From positions 22,624 to 86,623 of the forward strand of contig JAATGM010000004.1 of NCBI GenBank assembly GCA_015654675.1: a stretch of DNA of 64,000 nucleotides, in the 5' to 3' direction. The DNA is from Planctomycetota bacterium. GTDB lineage: Bacteria > Planctomycetota > Phycisphaerae > UBA1845 > UTPLA1. The notes under the pieces were generated by a model. It saw only the letters and a program-made list of their open reading frames with translations, was not told the origin of the DNA and did no database searches. A program made the position numbers and the translations under genes. Positions within the stretch are counted from its first letter, which is position 1. The number at the start of each line of letters is the position of its first letter. Shown here piece after piece: positions 24,058 to 33,058 of the stretch.

Positions 24058-25194
24058 TCAACCTCCAAACACCATCGCCGGCGAGAGCCGAAACACCTTC
24101 GCCGCGCTCGTCACGCTCGCAGCCGCGCACGTCACCAGCGTGATCACCAGCACGGCCCCGTGCAGCCACGGCTCAAACACCACCTGCATGTTCCAATCCG
24201 GCAGCTTCTGTCCCACCGCATACGCCAGCGCCGTCCCCACCCCAAACCCGATCGACCCCACCATTAACGCCTGTCGAAGCACGATCATCGCCACCCGCGA
24301 GTTATCCATCCCTAGCGCCTTCAGCGTTCCATACTCGCGCAATCGATCCAGGGTCGACGTGTAAATCGTCTGGCACACAATCACCGACCCCACCGCCAGC
24401 CCCAGCACGGCGGCAAACACAATCCCCATCCCCACCCCAGTTCCAAACAGCCAGTAGTCCCGGCTCTGACTCGAAAGCTGCGCCGTCGTCAGCACATCCA
24501 TGTCCGGCAGCCGCGCCGCCAGCCGCCGCTGCAATTCCACCACGGGCACACCCGCCGCCGCCTTTACGACAATGAATTTCGTCTGCTCATCCCCCACCGC
24601 CGTGCAGCGCTCCGCCTGCCGCTGCGACGTAAACACATACGGAATCGTCGTGATGCTCCCCACTCCGCGCGTGAAGCCCGCGATCCGCACCTTGCTGTTC
24701 ATGATCTCGGCCTGATCCCCCACACGCAGCGGCCGCCCCGCGCTCCCGAATCTTCGCCGCTCGCGCTCGTCGATCATCACGCCATCGCGACTCTCGAGAA
24801 ATTCACGCCCGCCTTCCACCGTATCCCACGGAAGATTCAACCGGCTCTTCGGCGCGATCCCCACAATCTGCGCCACCTCTGGCCGCCCATCCGGCAATCG
24901 CCACTGCGAAAAATGAACCAGCAGCGGCTCCGCCCACGCCACTCCCGGCGTCGCCTGCGCCTGATACAACCGCCGCCGGCTGATCGGCTCCGCCAGGTCA
25001 AACGCCCGCGTCCCGCTCGCGGTGATCCAAAGATCGCCCCCCGCGTTATCAATCACGCAACTCGCGTTGCCCGCGCTCGCCAGATACAAGCCCCCGAGAC
25101 TCGTGACGAGCATCACCGAGAAGGCCACGCCGACGAACGAAGTCGCCAGCCGGACCTTGTCGTGCAACAGATTTTTCGTCGCGATCGATACCAT
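24058..25194 (-). CDS. FtsX-like ABC transporter permease (DevC-like)
   Basis: A 378-residue permease with one membrane helix near the N-terminus (LATSFVGVAFSVMLVTSLGGLYLA), a large extracytoplasmic domain and three C-terminal helices (GMGIVFAAVLGLAVGSVIVC, MVGSIGFGVGTALAYAV and VLVITLVTCAAASVTSA). The intervening EYGTLKALGMDNSRVAMIVL is the coupling segment typical of FtsX/MacB proteins. The start MVSIATKNLLHDKVRLA at 25194 matches the DevC N-terminal pattern, so the longer frame to 25281 is not used. It leads the exporter operon; a 388-base intergenic stretch upstream should hold its promoter. Confidence 0.9.
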   Translation of the reverse strand: MVSIATKNLLHDKVRLATSFVGVAFSVMLVTSLGGLYLASAGNASCVIDNAGGDLWITASGTRAFDLAEPISRRRLYQAQATPGVAWAEPLLVHFSQWRLPDGRPEVAQIVGIAPKSRLNLPWDTVEGGREFLESRDGVMIDERERRRFGSAGRPLRVGDQAEIMNSKVRIAGFTRGVGSITTIPYVFTSQRQAERCTAVGDEQTKFIVVKAAAGVPVVELQRRLAARLPDMDVLTTAQLSSQSRDYWLFGTGVGMGIVFAAVLGLAVGSVIVCQTIYTSTLDRLREYGTLKALGMDNSRVAMIVLRQALMVGSIGFGVGTALAYAVGQKLPDWNMQVVFEPWLHGAVLVITLVTCAAASVTSAAKVFRLSPAMVFGG

Positions 25195-25582
25195 TTCGTT
25201 CGTCCACCACTCACAAAGCCAGACCGAGCCGCAAAACGCCGAATCCGGACGCGCCGCGCGAAGTCCGGTGTCGAGCGTCAATGCGACGCGACGCCAGTTG
25301 CAATGGGAGAGGAACGCAACTCAGTCAGGCGGCGACTTAGAGGGCAGTCCGAGTCCACCGTCCCCCAATAAGAGGCAATTGAAGGGCCGTTACCCGAAGA
25401 TTCTGGCCGATTGCTTTAACCCGTTAATTAAAGCGTGCTTATGTAATCGTCAGCAATTACCCTGGACTTGTGTTATGGGAATTCCCGGGCAATATACCCC
25501 AACCCACTCGCCTCGTCGGGCTGTTCCAAGCCCAACCAAGCCTCGCCATTGACGCACCGCCGAGATTCCCGACGATAGCGAA
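25195..25582. other. Gene-free stretch between the exporter operon and the GT2 gene
   Basis: No credible gene is seen. The region is divergent on both sides, so it should hold two promoters. It is less GC-rich than its flanks around 25410-25500. It contains a 7-base inverted repeat, GCTTTAA and TTAAAGC with an 8-base loop (25413-25434), which could be an operator. Nearby TATGTAAT is a -10-like hexamer region. Confidence 0.35.
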
Positions 25583-26287
25583 ATGAACAAGCTCCCCTGC
25601 CTCTCCATCTTCATGCCCTGTTACAACGAGGAGGCCAACGTCGAACGCGTCACCCGCGCCGCCATCGAAGCCGGATCAAAAGTCACCGACGACCTCGAAG
25701 TCATCATCGTTAACGACGGCAGCCGCGACCGCACCGGCCAAGTCGCCGATTCACTCGCCGCCGCCGACCCGCGCGTCCGCGCCGTCCACAACATCCCCAA
25801 TCAGGGCTACGGCGGCGCCGTCGTCCGCGGCCTCACCGAAACCCGCAAAGACTGGATCTTCTTCACCGACGGCGACGGCCAGTTCGACATGAACGAAATC
25901 CCCAAGCTCGTCGCCCTGCTCGACCGCTGCGACTTCGCCGTCGGCTACCGCATCGACCGCGCCGACCCCATGATGCGCAAACTCAACGCCTGGGCCTGGG
26001 GCACCCTCGTCCGCTTCCTCTTCGGCCTCAAAGTCCGCGACATCGACTGCGCCTTCAAACTCCTCCCCCGCAAGCTCATGCAGCAGATCAAGCTCGAAAG
26101 CCGCGGCGCCCTCATCAGCACCGAGCTGCTGGCCCGCGCCGCCAAAGCCGGATACCGCATCGAGGAAGTCGGTGTCCACCACTACCCCAGAACCGCCGGC
26201 ACCCAAACCGGCGCCAAGCTCGGAGTCATCCTCCGCGCCTTCAAAGAACTCTTCAAACTCTCAGGAAAAATCAAACGCGGCGAGTAA
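25583..26287 (+). CDS. Family 2 glycosyltransferase (polyprenyl-phosphate sugar transferase type)
   Basis: A 234-residue soluble GT-A enzyme. The N-terminus LSIFMPCYNEEANVERVT is the nucleotide-sugar strand, VIIVNDGSRDRTGQVAD supplies the first acidic motif, and FFTDGDGQFDMNEIPKLV holds the DxD-like DGDGQFD. The later RDIDCAFKLLPRKLM and EVGVHHYPRTAGTQTG match dolichyl/undecaprenyl-phosphate mannose or glucose synthases. There are no membrane helices. It could supply lipid-linked sugars to GT-C enzymes such as those at 57.8 and 61.6 kb, which is inference from family only. Confidence 0.88.
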   Translation: MNKLPCLSIFMPCYNEEANVERVTRAAIEAGSKVTDDLEVIIVNDGSRDRTGQVADSLAAADPRVRAVHNIPNQGYGGAVVRGLTETRKDWIFFTDGDGQFDMNEIPKLVALLDRCDFAVGYRIDRADPMMRKLNAWAWGTLVRFLFGLKVRDIDCAFKLLPRKLMQQIKLESRGALISTELLARAAKAGYRIEEVGVHHYPRTAGTQTGAKLGVILRAFKELFKLSGKIKRGE

Positions 26288-26322
26288 GACGAACCCCATC
26301 TCGACGATTGGAGCATCAGGCC

Positions 26323-26619
26323 ATGCAAGCCCGCAGCAACGCACTCTCTGGCATCGCGCTATTGCTGTCGATCACGTCCCTCGGATTCTCACTTTGGTCG
26401 TCCCATCGCGTCGCGGCCGAAGTTCAGGACAAGGTCCGCGATGAATTACAGAAGAAAGAACTCGCCATCATCGAAGTCTCGCTCCCAACGATCAACCAGG
26501 CGTTGCGTGAATGTGGGCTGAAGGAAGCCCATCCGCGTTCGATCGAGGAGTTGGTTGCTGCCTTCATTAAGCCTATCAATGCGCTGTTTACTCCAAAGCC
26601 AACAACCCAACCCGGCTGA
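26323..26619 (+). CDS. Small single-pass membrane protein, unknown
   Basis: A 98-residue protein. Residues 5-25 (NALSGIALLLSITSLGFSLW) form one membrane helix, followed by a charged, probably coiled-coil stretch (HRVAAEVQDKVRDELQKKELAI) and a soluble tail. I recognise no family. Third-position bases are less GC-biased than in neighbouring genes, which hints at a recent or poorly conserved gene. The ATG at 26323 is preferred over a TTG at 26308. It lies between the GT2 and DUF971 genes on the same strand. Confidence 0.55.
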   Translation: MQARSNALSGIALLLSITSLGFSLWSSHRVAAEVQDKVRDELQKKELAIIEVSLPTINQALRECGLKEAHPRSIEELVAAFIKPINALFTPKPTTQPG

Positions 26620-26646
26620 TAGCAGCCCGAATCGAGCGTGAAGAAA

Positions 26647-26958
26647 ATGCCCCAACCCCAGGCCATCAACATCATCCGCGCCGACCGAGTCGTCGAAATC
26701 ACCTGGTCCACCGACCACGTCGCCCGCTACCCCATTCGAATGCTCCGCTGCGAATGCGCCTGCGCCGGCTGCGTAGACGAGTTCACCGGCCGCCGAACCC
26801 TAGACCCGCGCACCATCCCCGAAGAAATCTCAATCACCGCCGCCGCCCCCGTAGGCAACTACGCCATCAAGTTCACTTTCACCGACAACCACGACACAGG
26901 CCTCTACACATGGGCCCGCCTATCCGAACTCTGCCCATGCGATCGATGCAAAACATGA
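26647..26958 (+). CDS. DUF971 (gamma-butyrobetaine hydroxylase N-terminal-like) protein
   Basis: A ~103-residue protein consisting of one DUF971 domain. The conserved pattern is visible: RMLRCECACAGCVDEFTGRRTLD with three cysteines, then APVGNYAIKFTFTDNHDTGLYTW and a C-terminal LCPCDRCKT. The cysteines and His suggest metal binding. Bacterial stand-alone members are often near iron-sulfur or Mrp/ApbC-type genes; none is adjacent here. A GTG at 26638 is an alternative start three codons upstream. Confidence 0.82.
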   Translation: MPQPQAINIIRADRVVEITWSTDHVARYPIRMLRCECACAGCVDEFTGRRTLDPRTIPEEISITAAAPVGNYAIKFTFTDNHDTGLYTWARLSELCPCDRCKT

Positions 26959-26977
26959 TCGCGAGACGCTCCCCGCG

Positions 26978-27583
26978 CTATACCTCACGCACGAGAAGCA
27001 GTCTCATCAGCTCCGCAGGCGCGTCAGATGGCAATCGCTCGCAGGGCACCTTGTCTTGATCATCTCGCGCCGCCCGATCCGCGCCGTGCTCGACCAATTG
27101 CGTGGCAGCGATCATGTTCGCAAACGCAGCCGCATAATGTAACGGCGTCTCCCCCATATGATCGCGGGCATGCACGTCGCAGCCCCGCGCTACCAGCAGT
27201 TCAAACATCGTCGCTTCCTGACAATGCTGTGCCGCCTGATGCAAAGCCGTCGCCTGGCTGTGCGGATGCACGTATCCCACGTCCGCCCCATGTTCGATCA
27301 GAAGCTTGCCAATTTCCGTGAATCCAAGCGAAGCAACATCCCCGAGCACAGAATTCCGGCTGCAGTCGATCGCATTCGGATCCGCCCGAGCCGCCAGCAA
27401 CAGCCGGACCCCCTCCACGCTCCCCTCAACCGCCAACCGATGGAGCGGCGACTGATCCATATCGTCGCAATCGCTGACGATGTCAGGGTGCGCGCCTAGC
27501 AAAGCAGCGGCCTCCGTGACGCTCCCCGCAATCGCCAACGAAACGAATCGCTGAGTCTCCGGCCGAAAACAATGCGTCTCCAC
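26978..27583 (-). CDS. Ankyrin-repeat protein
   Basis: A 201-residue protein of about five ankyrin repeats. Recognisable repeat cores are SPLHRLAVEGSVEGVRLLLAA, NSVLGDVASLGFTEIGKLLIEHGAD, TALHQAAQHCQEATMFELLVARGCDVHA and TPLHYAAAFANMIAATQLVEHGAD. There is no signal peptide, so a cytoplasmic protein-binding role is likely. It follows a paralogue (27593-28210) after nine bases in the same direction; the two share repeat layout and N-terminal FRP-x-x-x-RF sequence, so they arose by tandem duplication. Confidence 0.85.
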   Translation of the reverse strand: METHCFRPETQRFVSLAIAGSVTEAAALLGAHPDIVSDCDDMDQSPLHRLAVEGSVEGVRLLLAARADPNAIDCSRNSVLGDVASLGFTEIGKLLIEHGADVGYVHPHSQATALHQAAQHCQEATMFELLVARGCDVHARDHMGETPLHYAAAFANMIAATQLVEHGADRAARDDQDKVPCERLPSDAPAELMRLLLVREV

Positions 27584-27592
27584 CTGAATCCC

Positions 27593-28210
27593 CTATCCGC
27601 CGGACGGACCGGTGATCGAAAGCAGCTCTCGCGCCTCCACTGGAGCATCATCGCGAAGTGCCCCGAACGGCGTCTCGCCCCAATCGTTGAGTCGCGAACG
27701 GTCCGCACCATGCGCCAGCAGTTGCCGAATTGCTTCTACGTTTCCGAACCCTGCGGCTTCGTGCAGCGGCGTGTTCCCCAAATGATCCAACGCATGCACA
27801 TCGGCCCCATGAGCAATCAGCATCTCAAATATCGCCGCCTCTTTGCAAGACTGCGCCACCGCCGAAAGGATTGGCCTCCGCCATCGTGGTTCTACCCACC
27901 GCGCGTCCGCCCCATGTTTCAGAAGCACACGCGTAACTTCAACAATCCCCAGACTGGCAGCGTCCGCCAGCGCCGAATTCGGGAAATCATCCACTGTGTG
28001 CGCCGCCGCCCCGAACGCCAACAGCAGCTCAACCCCCTTCAACTCATTCTCAATCGCCAGCCAATGCAGCGGTGTCTCCATGCCGACATTCCGATCGCGA
28101 ACTATCTCTGGATGCGCACGAAGCAACGCCTCGGCCTTGCCGTACTCTTCGTGATAGACATAAACAAGAAACCGCCGCGCATGCGGCCTGAAACTGTAAG
28201 TATTCGACAC
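27593..28210 (-). CDS. Ankyrin-repeat protein, tandem paralogue
   Basis: A 205-residue protein with the same five-repeat layout as its downstream neighbour. Repeat cores are TPLHWLAIENELKGVELLLAFGA, NSALADAASLGIVEVTRVLLKHGAD, AAIFEMLIAHGADVHALDHLGN and TPLHEAAGFGNVEAIRQLLAHGADRS. The first 20 residues (TYSFRPHARRFLVYVYHEEY) correspond to those of the neighbour but the two have diverged substantially, so the duplication is not recent. No secretion signal or effector-type domain is seen. Confidence 0.85.
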   Translation of the reverse strand: MSNTYSFRPHARRFLVYVYHEEYGKAEALLRAHPEIVRDRNVGMETPLHWLAIENELKGVELLLAFGAAAHTVDDFPNSALADAASLGIVEVTRVLLKHGADARWVEPRWRRPILSAVAQSCKEAAIFEMLIAHGADVHALDHLGNTPLHEAAGFGNVEAIRQLLAHGADRSRLNDWGETPFGALRDDAPVEARELLSITGPSGG

Positions 28211-28262
28211 GGTTACAGTCTAACCGCTACCCACCCCGAAAATCGGACGACTCACACCGCCC

Positions 28263-29600
28263 CTACCAGGTCCGCTCAATAAACAAAGTATCAACCTCCC
28301 CCTCAATGAAAGCATTATGCCGGAAAATCTCCCGATGCAGCGGAATCGTCGTCTTCGTCGGCGAAATCTCAAACTCATCCAGACATCGCCGCATGCACGC
28401 GATCGCCTCCGCCCGCGTCGGCCGGTGCACGATCAGCTTCCCGATCAGTGAATCGTAATACGGCGGAATCGTGTACCCCGCGTAGCAATGCGTATCCAGC
28501 CGAACCCCCGGCCCGCCCGGCGGACGAAACTGCTCGATCTTCCCCGGACACGGCCGGAATCCCTCCCACGGGTCCTCCGCATTAATCCGCGCCTCGATCG
28601 CGCACCCATTCTGCTGTACGTCGCGCTGCTTCACTGTCAGCTTCTGCCCCGCCGCAATCCGAATCATCCACGCGATCAAATCCAGCCCCGTCACCATCTC
28701 GGTCACCGGGTGCTCCACCTGAATCCGCGTGTTCACTTCGATGAAGTAGAAGTTCTCCTTCTTGTCGAGCAGAAACTCCACAGTCCCCGCCGAGTAATAC
28801 CCCGCCGCCCGTGCCAGCCGAACCGCCGCCGTGCACAGCGCCTCGCGAGTCTTCCCGCTGATGGCCGGCGATGGCGACTCTTCGATCAATTTCTGGTGCC
28901 GCCGCTGCATCGTGCAGTCGCGCTCCCACAGGTGAATGATGTTCCCGTGCCGGTCCCCCAGCATCTGAACTTCCACGTGCCGCGGATGCTCGATCACCTT
29001 CTCAAGATATACCCGCCCATCCTTGAACGCCCCGGCCGCCTCGGCCCGCGCCGCATGCAGCGATGCCCGCAAAGACGCCTGGTTGTTCGCGATCCGCATC
29101 CCGCGCCCACCGCCGCCGGCCGTCGCCTTGATCAACACCGGATACCCGATCTCGCTCGCGATCTTCGCCGCCTCATCGTCATCCTCGACGATGTCCCCGC
29201 TCCCCGGCACGCACGGCACTTTGCACTTCCGCGCCAGCTTCTTCGCCGCCGCTTTGTCGCCCAACAGCCGGATCGACTCCGCCGACGGCCCGATGAACTC
29301 AATCTTCGAAGCCCGGCACTGCTCGGCGAACTCCGCCCGCTCCGACAAAAACCCATACCCCGGATGGATCGCATCGACATTGGCCACCTCGGCCGCCGCG
29401 ATGATCCGGTCCGCCATCAGATAGCTCTCGCGCGGCGCCGCCTTCCCGATGCAGATCGCCTTGTCCGCCAGCTTGGCGTATCCCGCGTCCCGGTCCGCCT
29501 CCGAGACGACCACCACCGTCTCGATTCCGAGCTCTTTGCACGCGCGGATCACCCGCAACGCAATTTCGCCCCGGTTCGCTATCAAAATGCGCGAAAACAT
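28263..29600 (-). CDS. accC: Acetyl-CoA carboxylase, biotin carboxylase subunit
   Basis: ATP-dependent carboxylation of biotin on AccB, the first half-reaction of malonyl-CoA synthesis. The 445-residue protein starts [20 protein letters not shown]. It shows the ATP-grasp glycine loop [72 protein letters not shown] (metal-binding glutamates and the catalytic R) and the C-terminal [12 protein letters not shown]. The ATG at 29600 is preferred over a TTG at 29639. accB lies immediately upstream on the same strand, 43 bases away; accA and accD are elsewhere. Confidence 0.96.
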   Translation of the reverse strand: MFSRILIANRGEIALRVIRACKELGIETVVVVSEADRDAGYAKLADKAICIGKAAPRESYLMADRIIAAAEVANVDAIHPGYGFLSERAEFAEQCRASKIEFIGPSAESIRLLGDKAAAKKLARKCKVPCVPGSGDIVEDDDEAAKIASEIGYPVLIKATAGGGGRGMRIANNQASLRASLHAARAEAAGAFKDGRVYLEKVIEHPRHVEVQMLGDRHGNIIHLWERDCTMQRRHQKLIEESPSPAISGKTREALCTAAVRLARAAGYYSAGTVEFLLDKKENFYFIEVNTRIQVEHPVTEMVTGLDLIAWMIRIAAGQKLTVKQRDVQQNGCAIEARINAEDPWEGFRPCPGKIEQFRPPGGPGVRLDTHCYAGYTIPPYYDSLIGKLIVHRPTRAEAIACMRRCLDEFEISPTKTTIPLHREIFRHNAFIEGEVDTLFIERTW

Positions 29601-29643
29601 GCACACGTCCGACGAATCGCGCCGGACCCCTTTTGCCAATGGA

Positions 29644-30084
29644 TTACTTCACAAGGAACAGGGGCTGACCGTACTCGACTGGCTGGCCGTTGCTCACCAG
29701 CACGCGCTCGATCGTGCCGCTGACCTCGGCCTTGATCTCGTTGAAAACCTTCATCGCCTCAATGATGCAGACCACCGTATCCGGCTCCACCCGGCTCCCC
29801 GCCGTCACAAACGCCGGCGAATCCGGGCTCGGAGTCGAATAAAACGTCCCAACCATCGGCGACTTGATCGACTGCCCGGCCGGCTCCGCCGCGACCGCCG
29901 CCGGCGCCGCATGCACCGGCTGGACGGCCACCGGCATCGGCTGATGCACCGCCGTCACCACCGGGCCCGCTCCGGGCTGACTCCGACGGATCACCACCCG
30001 CGTCTCCCCGTCGCGCAGCATGATCTCCGTCAGGTCGTTGTCGACCATCAATTCCGTTAATGCCCTAATCTGATCCAAGTCCAT
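29644..30084 (-). CDS. accB: Acetyl-CoA carboxylase biotin carboxyl carrier protein
   Basis: A 146-residue carrier. The N-terminal [26 protein letters not shown] helps bind AccC. A Pro/Ala-rich linker (residues about 55-80) leads to the biotinyl domain, which includes [19 protein letters not shown] and [12 protein letters not shown], where the lysine of EAMKV is biotinylated. The ATG at 30084 gives the standard start; an in-frame start at 30123 adds 13 residues with no family match. It is the first gene of accB-accC. Confidence 0.95.
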   Translation of the reverse strand: MDLDQIRALTELMVDNDLTEIMLRDGETRVVIRRSQPGAGPVVTAVHQPMPVAVQPVHAAPAAVAAEPAGQSIKSPMVGTFYSTPSPDSPAFVTAGSRVEPDTVVCIIEAMKVFNEIKAEVSGTIERVLVSNGQPVEYGQPLFLVK

Positions 30085-30516
30085 GCAGAATCCCGATTTC
30101 GGCGCGACATGCGGCATCGCCAAACGACGCCAAAACCGGCCACAAAGCCGGCCGCTTCAAATCGGACTGCACCGCGCCGTGCAGGGCGAACCATGCTACC
30201 CCACCAACCGCCCGGGTCAAGCCAAGTCCCCTCTCCCTCGGAGGGAGAGGGCAAGGGTGAGGGTAAGACCAACGAAGCAGCGCAATCACACCTCTCGCCA
30301 AAATCACATCCCGACTGACGCCCAGGACGACGGTGAAAGGGTCAACCTCAGCGAAATCCAGAGCGCCCCGCGCGTCAACAAGCAAACGAATGTATGGCAT
30401 CGGCTAATAACCAGTGCATTCGCCCGAGCCCAAGTCAGCTCCACGAAATCCGCCGAACCGGGTGCGGGCCAGTTCGCTTCAAAGCATCGGTCCCCAGACT
30501 TCCTGGTTTCATTCCG
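30085..30516. other. Gene-free stretch upstream of accB with a palindromic repeat
   Basis: 432 bases between accB and an unrelated lipoprotein gene, both on the minus strand. It contains one copy of a REP-like palindrome (listed separately at 30229-30264). The rest should hold the accB promoter, but I cannot single out clear hexamers. Confidence 0.4.
30229..30264. repeat. REP-like palindromic repeat, copy 1
   Basis: CCCTCTCCCTC and GAGGGAGAGGG form an 11-base perfect stem separated by one base, followed by CAAGGGTGAGGGT. The same arrangement recurs at 36278, 39489 and 41515 in this window, always between genes. Confidence 0.75.
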
Positions 30517-31560
30517 TCATGGGGGGTACTTCCCATCACATGCTCCACTCGCGAGCACGTGCAGCGTGCTTGATAGTCCTCGGAGTTGCCTCGAAATCTC
30601 GTCGATATCGTCCCGTTTGCGACACGCATCGAGGTCCGGTGAATCCGCGATGATTGATTCATGGAATATGAACTCGCGTGAGCCGTGCTCATCGCCTCCG
30701 ACCAAGAAATACGCGCTGGCGTCCTTCACGCGAAGGTAATCCGTATCGCTGATCGCTGGCTGGACAACGCGCAACGATTCGAACGATCTGAATAGTTTGC
30801 TGGCTCGACCGGGCTCGACTTTCGATTCGAGAAGCCTCTGTTGATCGCTGTGCGGCGAAAAGCATAAGGCAACCAAATATGTCTCAGAGTCGCTTTGCCC
30901 AACTAGCCAGATATCTTCAAGCCATTCTCCGCTTTCCTGCATCACTTGAAGTCTGATCCAACGAACTGGCTTTTGATCGAGGATTCGTCGTTCGCGATCA
31001 TCTCGGTCCGTTTGAGAAAATGCCTGAGCGCATCTCGCGAAGAACGCCCGAGCGTCGACCGAATTAGGTAGATACGTCGTAGGCCGACTCGTTGGCTGCT
31101 GCTCGCGTCGCGGATCGGCCCCGGGCAGGATCAGCGGAAACATCCGCTCGCAATCTTTCCAGCTGACCAGTTCGCCAGCGTGCTCCTTGGGAAGAACTAC
31201 CTCTGGACTAGATTTGCGATCCTTCACGTATATCGCCCCGATCAAAAGCAGTTGAGCTGGTCTCGAATCGAGAAAATTGGATGGATTACGGAAAATCAGG
31301 TAATAGTCGCCGCCCTCTTTGGCATCGATCCGAAAATCCGGCGTGTCACCGGCCACCAGTCGATGTTCACCGAATCGGCTGCCGATGCTCACTAGTGTGC
31401 TATTCAGCTTCAATCCGGCGATATCTTCGCGCCCCGGCAGCTCCAGTTTCGCGGCTCGTGTTGGTTGCTGCGCGTGCTTGTCGTTGTCACGCCGGTCGCA
31501 ACCAGCAACGGCGACCGTTGTGATGAGAACAAATGTTCGTATGAAACACCGGACAGCCAC
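30517..31560 (-). CDS. Predicted lipoprotein, unknown function
   Basis: A 347-residue exported lipoprotein. The signal MAVRCFIRTFVLITTVAVAGC ends in a lipobox (VAGC) with the lipidated cysteine at residue 21. The mature protein is soluble, mixed alpha/beta in appearance, and includes SREFIFHESIIADSPDLDACRKRDDI near the C-terminus. I find no family. Base composition is less GC-extreme than in flanking metabolic genes, which may indicate acquisition or weak codon selection. It is isolated by gene-free stretches on both sides. Confidence 0.68.
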   Translation of the reverse strand: MAVRCFIRTFVLITTVAVAGCDRRDNDKHAQQPTRAAKLELPGREDIAGLKLNSTLVSIGSRFGEHRLVAGDTPDFRIDAKEGGDYYLIFRNPSNFLDSRPAQLLLIGAIYVKDRKSSPEVVLPKEHAGELVSWKDCERMFPLILPGADPRREQQPTSRPTTYLPNSVDARAFFARCAQAFSQTDRDDRERRILDQKPVRWIRLQVMQESGEWLEDIWLVGQSDSETYLVALCFSPHSDQQRLLESKVEPGRASKLFRSFESLRVVQPAISDTDYLRVKDASAYFLVGGDEHGSREFIFHESIIADSPDLDACRKRDDIDEISRQLRGLSSTLHVLASGACDGKYPP

Positions 31561-31680
31561 AAATCGACTCCGCTCATCAACTCCGTGAATCGTCGCGCCC
31601 GCCTTTCCTAATCATATCACCCACCCCATCCGCCACCGCCAATCCACTCCGCGCTGAATTTGACTGCTCAGCGACCGCCC

Positions 31681-31709
31681 TTGGCGAACGATAAATTTGC
31701 TCGTAATTT
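31681..31709 (+). promoter_or_regulatory. Candidate promoter of the zinc-ribbon membrane protein
   Basis: TTGGCG, a 17-base spacer and TAATTT (31704-31709) end only nine bases before the start codon at 31719, and no Shine-Dalgarno is present. If used, the transcript would be nearly leaderless. Confidence 0.3.
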
Positions 31710-31718
31710 GAACTCCCG

Positions 31719-32189
31719 ATGGCGAATGCATGCCCCAATTGCCGCGCCGCCCTAGCCTCCAACGCGGTCCTATGCACATCCTGCGGCTACAACGCCAAAA
31801 CCGGCGCGGTGGTCGAGTGCAGCGTCGAAGAGCCCCTCCGCGAACGCATCGCTCGCATCCTCCGGCCCGTTCGCTGGGCGGTGTCGCCCTGGTTTCAGTT
31901 CGCCCTCCCCTGCCTGCTGTTCATGCCGATGCCGTTCCTGCGAAAGCACTTGGAAAAACCCGGCCAAGAGCGACTCGGCCAGATCGAACTGTATACCGGA
32001 GTCGTTTACATCAGCGGTTTGTTCATCATCGCCGCACTCATCGCCTACCTCCGCACCAAAGACGAAGATCACTCCTTCTTTCGGGCGAAGGGATTCATCG
32101 GAGCCCTCTACTATTCACGCAGCTATTCCGTCTGGGCGGCCTTTGCCGGCCTGATCGTAACAGTGCTCATCCGAACGTATGTCCTCTGA
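31719..32189 (+). CDS. Zinc-ribbon membrane protein, unknown function
   Basis: A 156-residue protein. The N-terminal 25 residues form a zinc ribbon (ACPNCRAALASNAVLCTSCGYNAKTG, two CxxC pairs). Three probable membrane helices follow: FQFALPCLLFMPMPFL, LYTGVVYISGLFIIAALIAYL and SVWAAFAGLIVTVLIRTYVL. Short proteins with a zinc ribbon followed by membrane helices are common in planctomycetes and mostly uncharacterised. Nothing nearby suggests a partner. Confidence 0.72.
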   Translation: MANACPNCRAALASNAVLCTSCGYNAKTGAVVECSVEEPLRERIARILRPVRWAVSPWFQFALPCLLFMPMPFLRKHLEKPGQERLGQIELYTGVVYISGLFIIAALIAYLRTKDEDHSFFRAKGFIGALYYSRSYSVWAAFAGLIVTVLIRTYVL

Positions 32190-32228
32190 TTGCGCAGGGG
32201 GAGTTCCAAGGCGTCGCGTCATTCCCGA

Positions 32229-32270
32229 CGTTTTGGCGTTTTGACTTTTTGGCGTTTTGACGTTTTGACT
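32229..32270. repeat. Short degenerate tandem repeat (GCGTTTTGAC-like)
   Basis: About four imperfect copies of a ten-base unit related to GCGTTTTGAC lie directly before the GNAT start codon. The unit is T-rich in an otherwise GC-rich region. The stretch leaves no room for a normal ribosome-binding site. Confidence 0.6.
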
Positions 32271-32954
32271 ATGCAAATGCCACCCAACCTCCAAATCCGC
32301 CCCCTCCAACCCACCGACTACGACCCCATCATCAATATCTGCCGCACCGTCTACCCCACCGAAACCCCCTACACGCGCGAAGAACTCGAAGACCACCACC
32401 AGGTCTTCCCGCAGGGCCAGTTCGTCGCCGCCGATCCAACCAACAACGCCGTCGCCGGCGTCCACTTCACCCTCCGCCTCCGCATGCTCGACTTCTACAT
32501 CGACGACGCCTGGGAAGTCCTCACCGCCGGCGGCACCTTCCTCGACCACGACCCCAACGGCCCCACCCTCTACGGCGCCGACCTCATGGTCCACCCCAAC
32601 TACCAGCACCACGGCCTAGCCCGCCTCCTCACCGACAAAGCCCGCGAACTCGTCGAACAGGAAAACCTCTGGCGACTCGTCGGCGCAAGCCGCCTCCCCG
32701 GCTACGCCAAATACGCCGCAACCATGACCGCCCACCAATACGTCGAAGCGGTTCAGCAAGGCAAAATCTTCGACCCCGTCCTCACCATCCACCTCAAAGA
32801 CGGCTGGAACCCCGTCCGCCCCATCCACGGCTACCTCCAACACGACAACGAAAGCGCCGGATGGGCCGAAGTCATCCAATGGCTGAATCCACGTCGGCCG
32901 CCCCCTCCGGAATTCGATCTCTCTCGACTCCGTCCCGGGCCGACAGCAACATGA
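32271..32954 (+). CDS. GNAT-family N-acetyltransferase
   Basis: A 227-residue acyltransferase. IRPLQPTDYDPIINICRTVYPTETPYTREEL is the typical GNAT first strand and helix, and GADLMVHPNYQHHGLARLLTDKAREL is motif A with the acetyl-CoA loop (V-x-P-x-x-x-x-x-G). The C-terminal ~80 residues are substrate-specific and include PVRPIHGYLQHDNESAGWAEVI. The acceptor is unknown. The start is placed at the ATG after the T-rich tandem repeat. Confidence 0.85.
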   Translation: MQMPPNLQIRPLQPTDYDPIINICRTVYPTETPYTREELEDHHQVFPQGQFVAADPTNNAVAGVHFTLRLRMLDFYIDDAWEVLTAGGTFLDHDPNGPTLYGADLMVHPNYQHHGLARLLTDKARELVEQENLWRLVGASRLPGYAKYAATMTAHQYVEAVQQGKIFDPVLTIHLKDGWNPVRPIHGYLQHDNESAGWAEVIQWLNPRRPPPPEFDLSRLRPGPTAT

Positions 32955-32956
32955 GT

Positions 32957-33029
32957 GGCCAACCCGACCGTCCCCGGTCGGGTCTTCCGTAGCGTCCGAC
33001 GTCTCGTCGGACGAATTCCGTAGCGTCCG
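32957..33029. repeat. Intergenic palindromes and direct repeats
   Basis: Three elements sit between the GNAT gene and the convergent cysteine synthase gene. A hairpin CCCGACCG-tccc-CGGTCGGG (32963-32982) lies within a 26-base sequence found again exactly at 36355-36380. A second hairpin CGTCCGACG-tct-CGTCGGACG follows (32993-33013). A 14-base direct repeat TTCCGTAGCGTCCG occurs at 32985 and 33016. The hairpins could also act as a transcript end for both convergent genes, though no U-run is present. Confidence 0.7.
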
Positions 33030-33058
33030 CGCTCCGTCGCGAACATCGCCCCCTTACC

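Noticed and set aside
25022..25552. Plus-strand open frame across the exporter promoter region
   Set aside because: It starts within the permease gene in antisense and ends in the intergenic stretch; no homology and no ribosome-binding site.
28488..29723. 411-residue plus-strand open frame
   Set aside because: Antisense to accC; Arg/Pro/His-rich shadow.
30229..30264. Palindrome upstream of accB as an attenuator
   Set aside because: The same palindrome occurs at three other unrelated intergenic sites, so it is better explained as a repeat family.
32229..32270. Tandem T-rich repeats as a possible CRISPR array
   Set aside because: The unit is about ten bases with no spacers; no cas gene is present.
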